This document shows, piece by piece, positions 8,322 through 17,675 of a stretch of DNA of 64,000 nt. The stretch spans positions 6,014,001 through 6,078,000 of the forward strand of contig NZ_CP067412.1 of assembly GCF_023375815.1 (NCBI RefSeq), given 5' to 3'. Position 1 is the stretch's first letter. Every line of letters starts with the position of its first letter. Under the pieces are notes generated by a model. It ran no database searches and had not been told where the DNA came from. It saw nothing but the letters and a program-made list of their open reading frames with translations. The translations under genes and the position numbers were made by a program. This stretch comes from Pseudomonas sp. HS6. GTDB taxonomy: Bacteria > Pseudomonadota > Gammaproteobacteria > Pseudomonadales > Pseudomonadaceae.

Positions 8322-11035
8322 TGAACCGCCAGACGACCGCCTCGACCTGCTGTTATTGCGGGGTCGGCTGCGGCGTGCTGATCGAGCATGACGGCGAGCG
8401 CATCCTCGGCGTCAGCGGCGATCCGGCGCACCCGGCCAACTTTGGCAAACTGTGCAGCAAAGGCTCGACCCTGCACTTGACCGGCGATTTGGCGGCGCGG
8501 GCGTTGTACCCGGAATTGCGCCTGGGCAAAAGCCTGGCGCGCAGCCGTTGCGACTGGGACACCGCGCTGGAGCACGCCGCCAATGTGTTCGCCGAAACCA
8601 TCGCCGAACATGGCCCGGACAGCGTGGCGTTCTACATCTCCGGGCAGTTGCTGACCGAGGATTACTACGCCTTCAACAAACTGGCGCGGGCGCTGGTCGG
8701 CACCAATAACATCGACAGTAATTCGCGGCTGTGCATGTCTTCGGCAGTGGTCGGTTACAAGCGCAGCCTCGGTGCCGACGCACCACCGTGCAGCTATGAA
8801 GACCTGGAACTGAGCGATTGCGTGATGATCGTCGGCAGCAACATGGCCTACGCCCATCCGGTACTGTTTCGTCGCCTCGAAGAAGCCAAATCCCGCCGCC
8901 CGCAGATGAAAGTCATCGTTATCGATCCTCGGCGCACCGACACTTGCGACCTCGCCGACCTGCATCTGGCGATTCTGCCGGGCACCGATGTCGCGTTGTT
9001 CCATGGGATTTTGCATCTGCTGTTGTGGGAAGACTGGATCGACCGCGACTTCATCAAGGCGCACACCGAAGGCCTCGCCGAGCTGAAAAGCCTGGTGCGC
9101 GATTACACCCCAGCCATGGTTTCGCAGTTGTGCGGGATCAGCGTCGAGCAGTTGCAGCAGTGTGCGGAATGGGTTGGCACTGCCCCGAGTTTTCTGTCGC
9201 TGTGGTGCATGGGCCTGAACCAGTCCACCGCCGGCAGCGCGAAGAACAGCGCGCTGATCAATCTACACCTGGCCACTGGGCAAATCGGCCGGCCGGGTGC
9301 AGGACCTTTCTCCCTGACCGGTCAGCCGAACGCCATGGGCGGACGGGAAACCGGCAGCCTCTCGAATCTGTTGCCCGGTCATCGTGAGGCTGCCAATCCG
9401 GAACACCGCGCGGAAGTGGCGGCGTATTGGGGTGTGGAGCAGTTGCCGGAAAACACCGGACTCAGTGCCATCGAGCTGTTCGAGCAAGTGCGCAGCGGCA
9501 AGATCAAGGCGTTGTGGATTGCCTGCACCAACCCAGCGCAATCGATGCCGGATCAGAACGCCGTACGCGCGGCGCTGGAGGCTTGTCCGTTCGTAGTGTT
9601 GCAGGAGGCGTTTCGCACCACTGAAACCGCGGCGTTTGCCGATTTGCTGCTGCCGGCAGCCAGTTGGGGCGAGAAGGAAGGCTCGGTGACCAACTCCGAA
9701 CGGCGGATTTCCCACGTCCGCAAAGCCATTGCCGCACCGGGTGAAGCGCGACCGGACTGGGCGATCACCGTAGATTTCGCACAACGCCTGGAGAAACGTC
9801 TGCGCCTGCAACAGCCAAGTCTGTTTGCGTTTGATCGCCCCGCGCAGTTGTTCGATGAATTCAAAGAACTGACCCGTGGCCGCGATCTGGACTTGTCCGG
9901 GATCAGTCATGAGTTGATCGATGAGATTGGCCCACAACAATGGCCATTTCCGGCGGGCGCCCGGCAAGGTACGCCACGGCTGTACTGCAACGGCATATTT
10001 CCTACGGCCACTGGTCGCGCCCAGTTCGTTGCCGATCCCTACCGCGCTGCAAAAGAGCAACGCGACGCGCGTTTTCCACTGACCCTGATCACCGGCCGCC
10101 TGCGCGATCAATGGCACGGTATGAGCCGCACCGGTACGGCGGCGCAGTTGTTTGGGCATGTCAGCGAAGCTGTGCTGAGCCTGCATCCGGACGAATTGCG
10201 TCGGCACCGTTTGCAGCCGGGAGATCTGGTGAATCTGAAGAGCCGTCGGGGCGCGGTGATCATGGCGGTCGCCAGCGATGACAGCGTGCGTCCGGGCCAG
10301 GCGTTCCTGCCAATGCACTGGGGCGATCGTTTCCTCAAGGGTGGCGTGAACAGCCTGACGCTGCCCGCCTTCGATCCTTTGTCGAAACAGCCGGAACTCA
10401 AGCACAGCGGGGTACGCCTGGAACCGGTGAATCTGCCCTGGCAATTATTCGCACTGATCGAGGGCAATGTTCAACGGCACTTTGAGGCGCTTCGACCGCT
10501 GTGTGAGGCGTTTTCCTACGTCAGCCTCAGCCTTGTCGGTCGCGAACGTCCGGCGCTGCTGATACGCGCTGCCAGCGCCGCCGCACCCGATCCGCAACTG
10601 CTGCGTGAAATCGACCAGTGCCTGGCCCTGATCGACGGCCCGGTACTGGCCTATGACGATCCGCGCCGGGCCATTGGCAAACGGGTACGCATCGAGAACG
10701 GGCGAATCACGGCCATCCGTCTCGCCGGCGAAACCCTCGCCCAGCATTGGCTGCAAGGCTTGTGGCTGGAGGGCCGGGCAGACGAACAACTGCGGCGCTG
10801 GCTGCTGGCACCGATGAGCGCGCCGCCGGGTCATGCCGGTGTGCAGAGCGTTGCCGACAAGACGTTGTGCAATTGCAAAAACGTCAGCCACAGCGCGGTC
10901 TGTGCCGGCATTCGAGAAGGTCTGGATTTGCAGGGTTTGAAAAACACACTGGGCTGCGGCACGCAATGTGGCTCCTGCGTCCCGGAAATCAAGCGTTTGC
11001 TGGCCGCCGAAGTGCGGCCGGTCGCCGTCATCTGA
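8321..11035 (+). CDS. nasC: Assimilatory nitrate reductase, molybdopterin catalytic subunit
   Basis: The 904-residue enzyme reduces nitrate to nitrite. Cysteines C10, C13, C17 and C45 form the N-terminal [4Fe-4S] site (CX2CX3CX27C), followed by the Mo-bis-MGD domains and the dinucleotide-binding domain (about 570-700). The last 60 residues add a BFD-like [2Fe-2S] domain (CNCKNVS ... CGTQCGSC), typical of NasA/NasC-type enzymes. ATG 8321 overlaps the nirD stop. The symbol follows the P. aeruginosa name; other genera call this gene nasA or nasC. Electrons may come from a partner protein not identified here. Confidence 0.93.
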   Translation: MNRQTTASTCCYCGVGCGVLIEHDGERILGVSGDPAHPANFGKLCSKGSTLHLTGDLAARALYPELRLGKSLARSRCDWDTALEHAANVFAETIAEHGPDSVAFYISGQLLTEDYYAFNKLARALVGTNNIDSNSRLCMSSAVVGYKRSLGADAPPCSYEDLELSDCVMIVGSNMAYAHPVLFRRLEEAKSRRPQMKVIVIDPRRTDTCDLADLHLAILPGTDVALFHGILHLLLWEDWIDRDFIKAHTEGLAELKSLVRDYTPAMVSQLCGISVEQLQQCAEWVGTAPSFLSLWCMGLNQSTAGSAKNSALINLHLATGQIGRPGAGPFSLTGQPNAMGGRETGSLSNLLPGHREAANPEHRAEVAAYWGVEQLPENTGLSAIELFEQVRSGKIKALWIACTNPAQSMPDQNAVRAALEACPFVVLQEAFRTTETAAFADLLLPAASWGEKEGSVTNSERRISHVRKAIAAPGEARPDWAITVDFAQRLEKRLRLQQPSLFAFDRPAQLFDEFKELTRGRDLDLSGISHELIDEIGPQQWPFPAGARQGTPRLYCNGIFPTATGRAQFVADPYRAAKEQRDARFPLTLITGRLRDQWHGMSRTGTAAQLFGHVSEAVLSLHPDELRRHRLQPGDLVNLKSRRGAVIMAVASDDSVRPGQAFLPMHWGDRFLKGGVNSLTLPAFDPLSKQPELKHSGVRLEPVNLPWQLFALIEGNVQRHFEALRPLCEAFSYVSLSLVGRERPALLIRAASAAAPDPQLLREIDQCLALIDGPVLAYDDPRRAIGKRVRIENGRITAIRLAGETLAQHWLQGLWLEGRADEQLRRWLLAPMSAPPGHAGVQSVADKTLCNCKNVSHSAVCAGIREGLDLQGLKNTLGCGTQCGSCVPEIKRLLAAEVRPVAVI

Positions 11036-11048
11036 AGAGGAAAACACC

Positions 11049-11801
11049 ATGAACGCAAAAGTCTGGCTGGTGGGCGCGGGTCCCGGCGACCCTGAATTGC
11101 TGACGCTCAAAGCCGTGCGTGCCTTGCGCGAAGCGGATGTGGTGCTGATCGACGACCTGGTCAACGACGCCGTGCTGGAGCACTGCCCGGCCGCACGGAT
11201 CATTTCGGTCGGCAAACGCGGCGGCTGTCGCTCGACGCCACAGGCATTCATCCATCGGCTAATGCTGCGTTATGCGCGCCAGGGCAAATGCGTGGTTCGG
11301 CTCAAGGGCGGCGATCCCTGCATCTTCGGCCGTGGCGGCGAGGAAGCGCAGTGGCTGCGTGAGCACGGGGTTGAAGTGGATCTGGTCAATGGCATCACCG
11401 CCGGGCTGGCCGGGGCGACGCAGTGCGATATTCCGCTGACTTTGCGCGGCGTGGCACGGGGTGTGACGCTGGTCACTGCGCACACTCAGGATGACAGCCC
11501 ATTGAACTGGCAGGCTCTGGCGCAAAGCGGCACGACGCTGGTGATCTACATGGGGGTGGCCAAGCTCAGCGAGATTCGTGAGCAATTGCTCGCAGGCGGG
11601 ATGGCAATGGATACGCCGGTGGCCATGATCGAGAACGCATCCCTGCCACAACAACGGGAATGCCGGAGCAATCTGACGGGGATGGAGGAAGACGCCTGCA
11701 GGTTTGAGCTCAAGAGCCCTGCCATTCTGGTGATTGGTGCGGTGGCAGCTTCTGCGGCCCGATCCGATTTGCTGGCCTGGCCAGCTGATCAGTCAGCCTG
11801 A
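11049..11801 (+). CDS. cobA: Uroporphyrinogen-III C-methyltransferase (SUMT)
   Basis: This 250-residue SAM-dependent methyltransferase converts uroporphyrinogen III to precorrin-2, the precursor of siroheme. The VGAGPGDPELLTLKA loop near the N-terminus and the VRLKGGDPCIFGRGGEE motif near residue 85 are diagnostic. It has no CysG-type dehydrogenase/ferrochelatase domain. Its place at the end of the nitrate operon fits supply of siroheme to NirB. ATG 11049 is preceded by GAAGAGGAAA. Confidence 0.93.
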   Translation: MNAKVWLVGAGPGDPELLTLKAVRALREADVVLIDDLVNDAVLEHCPAARIISVGKRGGCRSTPQAFIHRLMLRYARQGKCVVRLKGGDPCIFGRGGEEAQWLREHGVEVDLVNGITAGLAGATQCDIPLTLRGVARGVTLVTAHTQDDSPLNWQALAQSGTTLVIYMGVAKLSEIREQLLAGGMAMDTPVAMIENASLPQQRECRSNLTGMEEDACRFELKSPAILVIGAVAASAARSDLLAWPADQSA

Positions 11802-11832
11802 TCATCTGCTTTTCACCAAATCGCAGACAAAG

Positions 11833-11857
11833 AAAAGCCCGGCATAAACCGGGCTTT
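11833..11857. terminator. Bidirectional terminator between cobA and oprF
   Basis: The inverted repeat AGCCCGG / CCGGGCT with a short ATAAA loop is flanked by A and T runs, so it can end transcription from both cobA (plus) and oprF (minus). Confidence 0.85.
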
Positions 11858-11876
11858 CCTCAAAGCGGCGAGCTAA

Positions 11877-12926
11877 TTACTTAGCTTGAGCTTCAACCTG
11901 CGCTTCTACGCGACGGTTAACAGCACGACCAGCTTCGGTTTTGTTGTCAGCAACTGGGCGGGATTCGCCGTAGCCAACCGAACCAACGCGGGACGATTCA
12001 ACACCGTACTGGTTAACCAGAACTTGTTTAACGGCGTTTGCACGACGCTCGGACAGTTTCTGGTTGTAAGCGTCAGGACCGACGTTGTCAGTGTGACCTT
12101 CAACAGTGGTGCGAGTCGATGGGTACTGCTTCATGAAGTCAGCCAGGTTTTTGATATCGCCGTAGCTGTTTGGCTTGACGACCGACTTGTCGAAGTCGAA
12201 TTTCACGTCCAGCTCAACACGAACAACTTCAGCAACTGCCGGGCAGCCATCAGCGTCAACAGTTACGTTGGCTGGGGTGTCTGGGCACTTGTCAACGTTG
12301 TCGCAAACGCCATCGTTGTCGCTGTCGGAGCAGACTTCAGCTGGTGCTGGAACTGGAGCAGCAGCAGGCTTGTTGCCGCCACCGAAGTTCACACCCAGAC
12401 CGATTACTGGAGCGTAGTTCCAGCGACCGTTGTCCAGTTTGTAGTCAGCGTCTACACCAGCACGGGCGTAGAAGTTTTCAAGGAAGTAGTACTTAACGCC
12501 AGCGCCAGCAGTCAGGTAGGTCGACTGATCGCGACCGGTGTGACCGTCATCAGCTACGTTGGTCAGGCTGCCGTGCTTCACGCCACCAGAAACGTAAGGA
12601 CGCAGAGCGTCGCCAGCGTTGTTGAAGTGGTACTGAGCGTTCAGACCGAAGTTGTCGCCGTGCAGTTTCTGGCTGCCGGTGCCGTCGTTCGAACGGGTGT
12701 GGTTGTTCTTGTCGTAGGTCAAGTTCAACGATACGTCGTCGGTCAAGAAGTAACCGATAGAGGCGCCTGGGTTGAAGCCGTCTTCGACATGGTTAACGCT
12801 GTCGTTGTACTGCTTCTTGTAGAACAGTTCGCCTTCAACTGCGCCTTGGCCTTGTGCCAGTGCGCCGAACGAAGTAGCGGCAATCAAAGAACCAATGGCC
12901 AAGCCCAAGGTGTTTTTCAGTTTCAT
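11877..12926 (-). CDS. oprF: Major outer membrane porin OprF
   Basis: The 349-residue protein has a signal peptide (MKLKNTLGLAIGSLIAATSF, cleaved after ALA), an eight-stranded OprF beta-barrel (about 25-185), an Ala-Pro linker, a four-cysteine loop with calcium-like DSDNDGVCDN repeats (about 197-225) and a C-terminal OmpA domain that binds peptidoglycan (about 230-345). It is the chief structural porin. sigX lies directly upstream on the same strand; SigX-dependent transcription of oprF is known in Pseudomonas. The 107-base gap contains a 7-bp stem at 12986-13007. Confidence 0.97.
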   Translation of the reverse strand: MKLKNTLGLAIGSLIAATSFGALAQGQGAVEGELFYKKQYNDSVNHVEDGFNPGASIGYFLTDDVSLNLTYDKNNHTRSNDGTGSQKLHGDNFGLNAQYHFNNAGDALRPYVSGGVKHGSLTNVADDGHTGRDQSTYLTAGAGVKYYFLENFYARAGVDADYKLDNGRWNYAPVIGLGVNFGGGNKPAAAPVPAPAEVCSDSDNDGVCDNVDKCPDTPANVTVDADGCPAVAEVVRVELDVKFDFDKSVVKPNSYGDIKNLADFMKQYPSTRTTVEGHTDNVGPDAYNQKLSERRANAVKQVLVNQYGVESSRVGSVGYGESRPVADNKTEAGRAVNRRVEAQVEAQAK

Positions 12927-13033
12927 CCGTTAAATCCCCATCTGGTGATTGTGAAGCAGTCCCGCAAACCGGGGGACAACTCGGCGGCAAGTCTATCAGA
13001 ACTTGCCTACACGTAAGAGATATTTGCGCTGAA

Positions 13034-13624
13034 CTAAGTTTCAGCAATGCCTGCAAATTTCTCACGCAATTTATCTAGAGCACGTTTATACCGCATTTTT
13101 GTAGCACTCAAACCCATGTGCATGATGTCTGCGATCTCCTGAAATTCCAGCTCTGCGACAAATCGAAGCACCAGAATTTCACGGTCAATCGGGTTCACAT
13201 ACACCAGCCAGCGATCAAGTCCACCCTTCTCCTCGGGTTTGGGCGCCTTTTCTTCGGACGCTTCCTCAAGGGGGTCAAGACTCAATGCGTCCATCAAGCG
13301 ACGCTTTCGCCGTTCCTTCCGATACTGCGTGATGCATTCGTTGTAAGTGATGCTATATAGCCATGTCTTGAACTTCGATTTCCCCTCGAAGTTCTTCAGG
13401 CCGTACAGCACCTTCAACATCACTTCCTGACAGACATCGTCTGCGTCGCGATCGTTCCCAAGATACCGCGCACAAACGTTAAATAATGTTCGCTGGTAAC
13501 GCCGCATCAGTTCTTCATAGGCGCGCGTCACGTGAAACAGCTCGGTATGCGAGCGCGCGACCAACTCCTCATCAGAGAGCTCGCGGGGGTCGTAGCGCGT
13601 GGATAGCGTTTGGGCTTTATTCAA
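13034..13624 (-). CDS. sigX: ECF sigma factor SigX
   Basis: The 196-residue ECF sigma factor has region 2 (about 25-95, including DADDVCQEVMLKV) and region 4 (about 135-190, with a FQEIADIMHMGLSATKMR helix-turn-helix). It controls envelope and fatty-acid genes and oprF. No dedicated anti-sigma gene lies beside it. The cmpX-crfX pair upstream, on the same strand, is the conserved neighbour. A 90-base gap separates it from cmpX and should contain its promoters. Confidence 0.96.
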   Translation of the reverse strand: MNKAQTLSTRYDPRELSDEELVARSHTELFHVTRAYEELMRRYQRTLFNVCARYLGNDRDADDVCQEVMLKVLYGLKNFEGKSKFKTWLYSITYNECITQYRKERRKRRLMDALSLDPLEEASEEKAPKPEEKGGLDRWLVYVNPIDREILVLRFVAELEFQEIADIMHMGLSATKMRYKRALDKLREKFAGIAET

Positions 13625-13714
13625 AACAAGTCGTGCCGACAGTCAGGTCAATGTCCACCGCAGCCAGCGTCAGCTGGCATTTTGCGGCGGCATACATTAG
13701 CAGGGTTTGCCGGG

Positions 13715-14545
13715 TTAGCGGCTACTCACATGCTGTTCCAGCAGGATCCGATTGGAGAGTGAGACTAGCTCACCCTCATCGGTCAGCAATGTGGTTTTAA
13801 CCGTGCCGATCTCTTCGATCTGGCCTTCGACCTCGCCAACACGCACTTGTTGCCCAACCTGATACAACTCACGCACATAGATTCCCGCAAGAATCTGACC
13901 GGCAATTTCCCGGCTTCCCAAGCCCATGGCCAGCGCAACCGCCAGACCAACGGTAATCAATACGATGACGATCACATGGTTCAGCAGGTCGGTCTTGACC
14001 TCGAGCTGACTGATCGCGACCGAGATACTGATGATGATCACCAGGCCCTGAGCAATTCGCCCAAGCCCTGAAGCGTAGTCCAGACCTACGCCTTCTGCCG
14101 CACCGCGCACCAGACCGTTCGCCAGTTGCGCCAGCAATACGCCCACCAGCAGCACCAGCGCGGCGCCGAAAACTTTCGGCACATACAACGCCAGCATGTC
14201 CAGCGTAGCTGAAACCCGCTCAAGGCCAAGGGATTCTGCTGCAGAAACCAGGAAGATCAGCAGAACGAACCAATAGACGATTTTTCCGATCAGGGTCGAG
14301 ATCGGCACTTGCAGTCCCGCACGGGACATCAATTTGGTCAGGCCGGTGCCGCCCATCAAGCGATCCAGACCGAGTTTGGCCAGCAGTTTGGACAGCAGCG
14401 TGTCCAGCAACTTGGCCACCACGAAGCCCAACAGCAGCACCACCAGTGCGCCGAACAGGTTCGGGATGAAATTAGCGACTTTGGTCCACAACGCAGTCAT
14501 TGCCGTGACGAGGCTCTGAGTCCAGAGATCAAGTTCCATATTCAA
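13715..14545 (-). CDS. cmpX: Small mechanosensitive-type membrane channel CmpX
   Basis: The 276-residue protein has five to six hydrophobic segments: conserved TM-helix repeats (about 20-45, 85-110, 130-150, 170-225) followed by an MscS-like beta domain (about 225-270). It sits upstream of sigX in pseudomonads and is linked to envelope stress and SigX activity. Its start overlaps the crfX stop by four bases, so the two are translationally coupled. Confidence 0.92.
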   Translation of the reverse strand: MNMELDLWTQSLVTAMTALWTKVANFIPNLFGALVVLLLGFVVAKLLDTLLSKLLAKLGLDRLMGGTGLTKLMSRAGLQVPISTLIGKIVYWFVLLIFLVSAAESLGLERVSATLDMLALYVPKVFGAALVLLVGVLLAQLANGLVRGAAEGVGLDYASGLGRIAQGLVIIISISVAISQLEVKTDLLNHVIVIVLITVGLAVALAMGLGSREIAGQILAGIYVRELYQVGQQVRVGEVEGQIEEIGTVKTTLLTDEGELVSLSNRILLEQHVSSR

Positions 14546-14790
14546 TCAGCCTTATCAGCAGTGCGAGCAGTAGGTTTACGGAGACGGGAAACGGGCGCGA
14601 CATGAGCCGAGCCGTTGTTCAGGGCGATCATCAGCGCGGGCAGCCAACGGCCCAGCAGGCTGAACAGATCGCCGGCGCCGACCTGGCGGTTGGCGGTTTT
14701 GAGTACGCGACCCAGGCAGGCGTCGTCGTCGCGGCCGGACGGCGAGGCGTTGAGCATGTCGCGCAAAGACTGTTCAAACGGATCGTGCAT
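14542..14790 (-). CDS. crfX: CrfX protein (small conserved, function unknown)
   Basis: This 82-residue soluble protein occupies the crfX position upstream of cmpX. I chose ATG 14790 because AGAGGTG at 14794-14800 gives proper spacing; in-frame GTG 14796 overlaps that site. It has no clear catalytic motif and a basic C-terminus. Its role is not established. Confidence 0.85.
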   Translation of the reverse strand: MHDPFEQSLRDMLNASPSGRDDDACLGRVLKTANRQVGAGDLFSLLGRWLPALMIALNNGSAHVAPVSRLRKPTARTADKAD

Positions 14791-14853
14791 ACGCACCTCT
14801 CGTGATGTCTGTGAAAGACGCGGGCAAATTTGGTCGGGTCACATGGCGCATCG

Positions 14854-15849
14854 TCATACCCAGCGCAAACGGCGGAACAACCACCATTGTCCGAGTGCAA
14901 CCGAGACCATCAGCAGGCACGCCACAAGGAATCCGTAGGGGCTCCCGGAAAGCGGAATTCCGCCGACATTGATCCCCAACAGGCCGGTGAGAAAACTCAT
15001 CGGCAAAAAGATCCCGGTGATGATCCCGAAGCGGTACATGGTGCGATTCATGCGCACGCTCAAACGCCGGTCTTCGGTGTCCAGCACAAGCCCCACGCGC
15101 TCTCGGGTCAATTCGAGCTCTTCGAGATAGCGGGTCAGGCTGTTGTTCAATTCGTTCCAGTAGTCGGCGTCGTCATCGACGAACCAGGGCAGTTTTATCC
15201 GCGTCAGCTGTCCGAAAATATCCCGCTGCGGCGCAAGAAAACGCTTCAGTCCGGCCGCCCGGCGACGGATGTGCAAAATGGCACCGTGCTCGGGAGTATA
15301 CCGTTCGTCGGCATCCAGTTTTTCTTCCTCTTCATCGACCACTTCCGAGAGGCAAGTGACCAGATCCTGCACCTTGTTGGTGAGGTATTGGGCGAGATAG
15401 AGAATGAGTTCGGACGAGGTTTTCGGGCCTTTGCCCTCCCCCAGCATCGCCAACAGTTCATCGGTGGCGCGCAATGGGCGCAAACGCAGGGAAATCACAC
15501 GCTGGGCCGAAGCGAAAATGCGTACCGACACCATGTCTTCCGGCTCGGCACCCGGATTGAGGTTGACTCCGCGCAAAAACAGCAGCAATTCGGAATCGGG
15601 CAGCGGCAACAGCCGCGGGCGGGTGTTCTCTTCCAGCAGCAGGTCGCAGGTGAATTCGTTGAGGCCACTGGATTTGCGCAGCCAGGTCTGGGTCTGCGGG
15701 TGACTGCGATCCCAGTGCAGCCACAGGCTTTCGTGTGCCTGCAGCTGCAAACTGTCGAGATCAGTCCGGGCTATCGAACGCGCACCGCCTTTACCGTCCA
15801 GCACCAGGGCATGCACCAGCCCCCATTGCGCGTTTTCTTCCTCGAACAT
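14854..15849 (-). CDS. cmaX: CorA/ZntB-family divalent metal transporter CmaX
   Basis: The 331-residue protein has a long cytoplasmic N-terminal domain (about 1-265), then two membrane helices with the CorA-family loop GIN (after FLTGLL). This loop is the ion-selectivity signature. It could move magnesium, zinc or cobalt; the sequence does not decide which. Start ATG 15849 lies just after GGGGTGAGG. It belongs to the conserved oprF-sigX-cmpX-crfX-cmaX group. Confidence 0.9.
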   Translation of the reverse strand: MFEEENAQWGLVHALVLDGKGGARSIARTDLDSLQLQAHESLWLHWDRSHPQTQTWLRKSSGLNEFTCDLLLEENTRPRLLPLPDSELLLFLRGVNLNPGAEPEDMVSVRIFASAQRVISLRLRPLRATDELLAMLGEGKGPKTSSELILYLAQYLTNKVQDLVTCLSEVVDEEEEKLDADERYTPEHGAILHIRRRAAGLKRFLAPQRDIFGQLTRIKLPWFVDDDADYWNELNNSLTRYLEELELTRERVGLVLDTEDRRLSVRMNRTMYRFGIITGIFLPMSFLTGLLGINVGGIPLSGSPYGFLVACLLMVSVALGQWWLFRRLRWV

Positions 15850-15874
15850 CCTCACCCCAGTGCTTACCGCGATT

Positions 15875-16366
15875 TTATTCAGGCATCTGCAGCGGGCTCG
15901 GCGAGATGATCACGCCGTTGTTGTCCGCATAGATGTATTGGCCCGGATGAAACGTGACACCCGCGAACGTCACCGGCACGTTGAGGTCGCCGAGACCGCG
16001 CTTGTCAGTCTTCTTCGGATGGCTGGCCAGCGCCTGGACACCGAGATCGGTCTGGGCGATGACATCCACATCACGGATGCAGCCGTAGATTACCAGCCCT
16101 TCCCAACCGTTTTTCGCGGCTTTCTCGGCGATCATGTCGCCCAGGAGTGCGCAGCGCAGGGAGCCACCACCATCGACCACCAGCACCTTGCCGTTGCCCT
16201 TGAGTTCGGCTTGTTCCTTGACCAGCGAGTTGTCTTCGAAGCATTTGATGGTCACGATTTCGCCGCCGAAGGAATCACGGCCGCCGAAATTGCTGAACAT
16301 CGGTTCCAGCACCTGCACCAGCTCCGGATAGGCGTCGCACAGGTCAGGCGTAAGGTAATGGTTCAT
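15875..16366 (-). CDS. rraA: Ribonuclease E activity regulator RraA
   Basis: The 163-residue protein has the full RraA/HMG-aldolase fold, including the [16 protein letters not shown] and YGCIRDVD segments. RraA binds RNase E and slows RNA decay; related proteins act as oxaloacetate decarboxylase/HMG aldolases. GGAGTTTTTCG precedes ATG 16366. It has the same orientation as cmaX, 25 bases upstream of it. Confidence 0.95.
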   Translation of the reverse strand: MNHYLTPDLCDAYPELVQVLEPMFSNFGGRDSFGGEIVTIKCFEDNSLVKEQAELKGNGKVLVVDGGGSLRCALLGDMIAEKAAKNGWEGLVIYGCIRDVDVIAQTDLGVQALASHPKKTDKRGLGDLNVPVTFAGVTFHPGQYIYADNNGVIISPSPLQMPE

Positions 16367-16592
16367 CGAAAAACTCCTGTAACAAGGAAGACGATCAAGG
16401 ATGTCGCACTCTTTTGAAACGAGTCCCGGCGGTCGCTGTTTACCTTAGTCCATGCAATGGTCGCTGACCGAACCTGAACAAAGGCTGAAACGTAATAGCG
16501 AAACAGTCACTAAATATGACCAGAACCGTCCAATGCGTCATATCTTAGCCGCAAGCCGACTTGAACGAAATGCCCTTTTCAGCGTGTTCCGA

Positions 16593-17582
16593 TCACACAG
16601 CCGCTGCCAGATCGGGCTTTTCGCCCAGCAACGGCGTGTGCTGATCCGCCAGCCAGCGCGCAACCAGTGGCCAGACTTCAGCCTGGGCGGCCTTGCTCAC
16701 CAACATCTCGACATGGCCGAAATTGTCGTTGAAACCCTGCTCATGCCCCAGATTGATGAATTGCTTGTGCTCGGAACCGATCTGATCGAACAGTTTGCGA
16801 CAGGCCCACGCCGGATCCTGATGATCGCCAGCCGCCGTCACCGCCAAAACAGGCACCTGAACATCAGCGAGCCCCGCCCACCAATCCTTGTCCTTGTCGC
16901 CAAAACGCCCGAACAGGCCATACCAGCGCATGCTTTCCAGGGCCAGGCCGATCGGCTCGTCTTCCGGGCCACGCTTGAGCCGCGAGCCGGACAACTGGGC
17001 GAATCGCTTGAGAATGAAGCGCCCGCTCCACTCCACTGGTGGAATTTTCAGCGGCCAGTACGTGCGGCTGACCTGCGTGCCGAAAAACGCCGCCGACGCC
17101 ACGGCCGGTTCACCCAGATACTCGCCGCCCAGCGCTGCCGCGAGGGTGATGCCACCCAGCGAATGGCCGATCCAGTGCGGTACCTGCCCGCTCTGCTCAC
17201 GCACGAACGCGGCGATGGCCGGCAGATCGTAACGGGCGTAGTCGGCGACGCGGTTGCGGCGATAGTCCTCGTTACGCTGGGACAGGCCGTGACCGCGCAT
17301 TTCCGGAATCCACACATCGAACCCCAGGCGCGTCAGGTAAGCGCCCAGCCCCAGCCCTTTCGGGGAGAACCAGAAACGCCGATTGGAAAAGCTGCCATGC
17401 AGCAAAATTACCGGTACGCCGCGTGTCGCCGGTTCATCGGCCATGCCGAGACGGGTCACCGCGATTTCCACGGACCAATCAGGGCTGTTGCCCGGTTTCA
17501 AGCGGTATACGTCTTCGCTCAGATCACCGCGTCGTTCGGCGCTGATCAGGGCGACAGGAAATAGGTCACTGCTGCTTTGCAT
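16593..17582 (-). CDS. Alpha/beta hydrolase (EstX-like)
   Basis: The 329-residue alpha/beta hydrolase has an oxyanion segment LLHGSFSNRRFW (about 63-74), the nucleophile elbow GHSLGG (near 145) and a C-terminal histidine in a FGHVEML context. No signal peptide is seen. It is probably an esterase or lipase-like enzyme; the substrate is unknown. I chose ATG 17582 over ATG 17597. It lies after ppsA on the same strand, but a strong terminator (17595-17626) separates them. Confidence 0.85.
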   Translation of the reverse strand: MQSSSDLFPVALISAERRGDLSEDVYRLKPGNSPDWSVEIAVTRLGMADEPATRGVPVILLHGSFSNRRFWFSPKGLGLGAYLTRLGFDVWIPEMRGHGLSQRNEDYRRNRVADYARYDLPAIAAFVREQSGQVPHWIGHSLGGITLAAALGGEYLGEPAVASAAFFGTQVSRTYWPLKIPPVEWSGRFILKRFAQLSGSRLKRGPEDEPIGLALESMRWYGLFGRFGDKDKDWWAGLADVQVPVLAVTAAGDHQDPAWACRKLFDQIGSEHKQFINLGHEQGFNDNFGHVEMLVSKAAQAEVWPLVARWLADQHTPLLGEKPDLAAAV

Positions 17583-17594
17583 AATGCTCTTGCA

Positions 17595-17626
17595 CAAAAA
17601 AGGGCGGCATCCGGAGAGCTCGCCCT
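17595..17626 (-). terminator. Intrinsic terminator after ppsA
   Basis: Read on the minus strand, an AGGGCG / CGCCCT stem is followed directly by a run of six to seven T. A second hairpin, GAGGTCGGTC / GACCGGCCTC (17638-17665), lies closer to ppsA and may help. Confidence 0.8.
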
Positions 17627-17675
17627 ACTTGAATCCTAAAGAGGCCGGTCAGGGACCGACCTCTTCACTCACCGA

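Noticed and set aside
12986..13007. Hairpin before oprF as a riboswitch or thermosensor
   Set aside because: A single 7-bp stem without a T run or further structure is not enough evidence.
11886..13016. 376-residue frame antisense to oprF
   Set aside because: It shadows the porin gene; its translation is a mere repetition of Val/Ser/Thr patterns without a family match.
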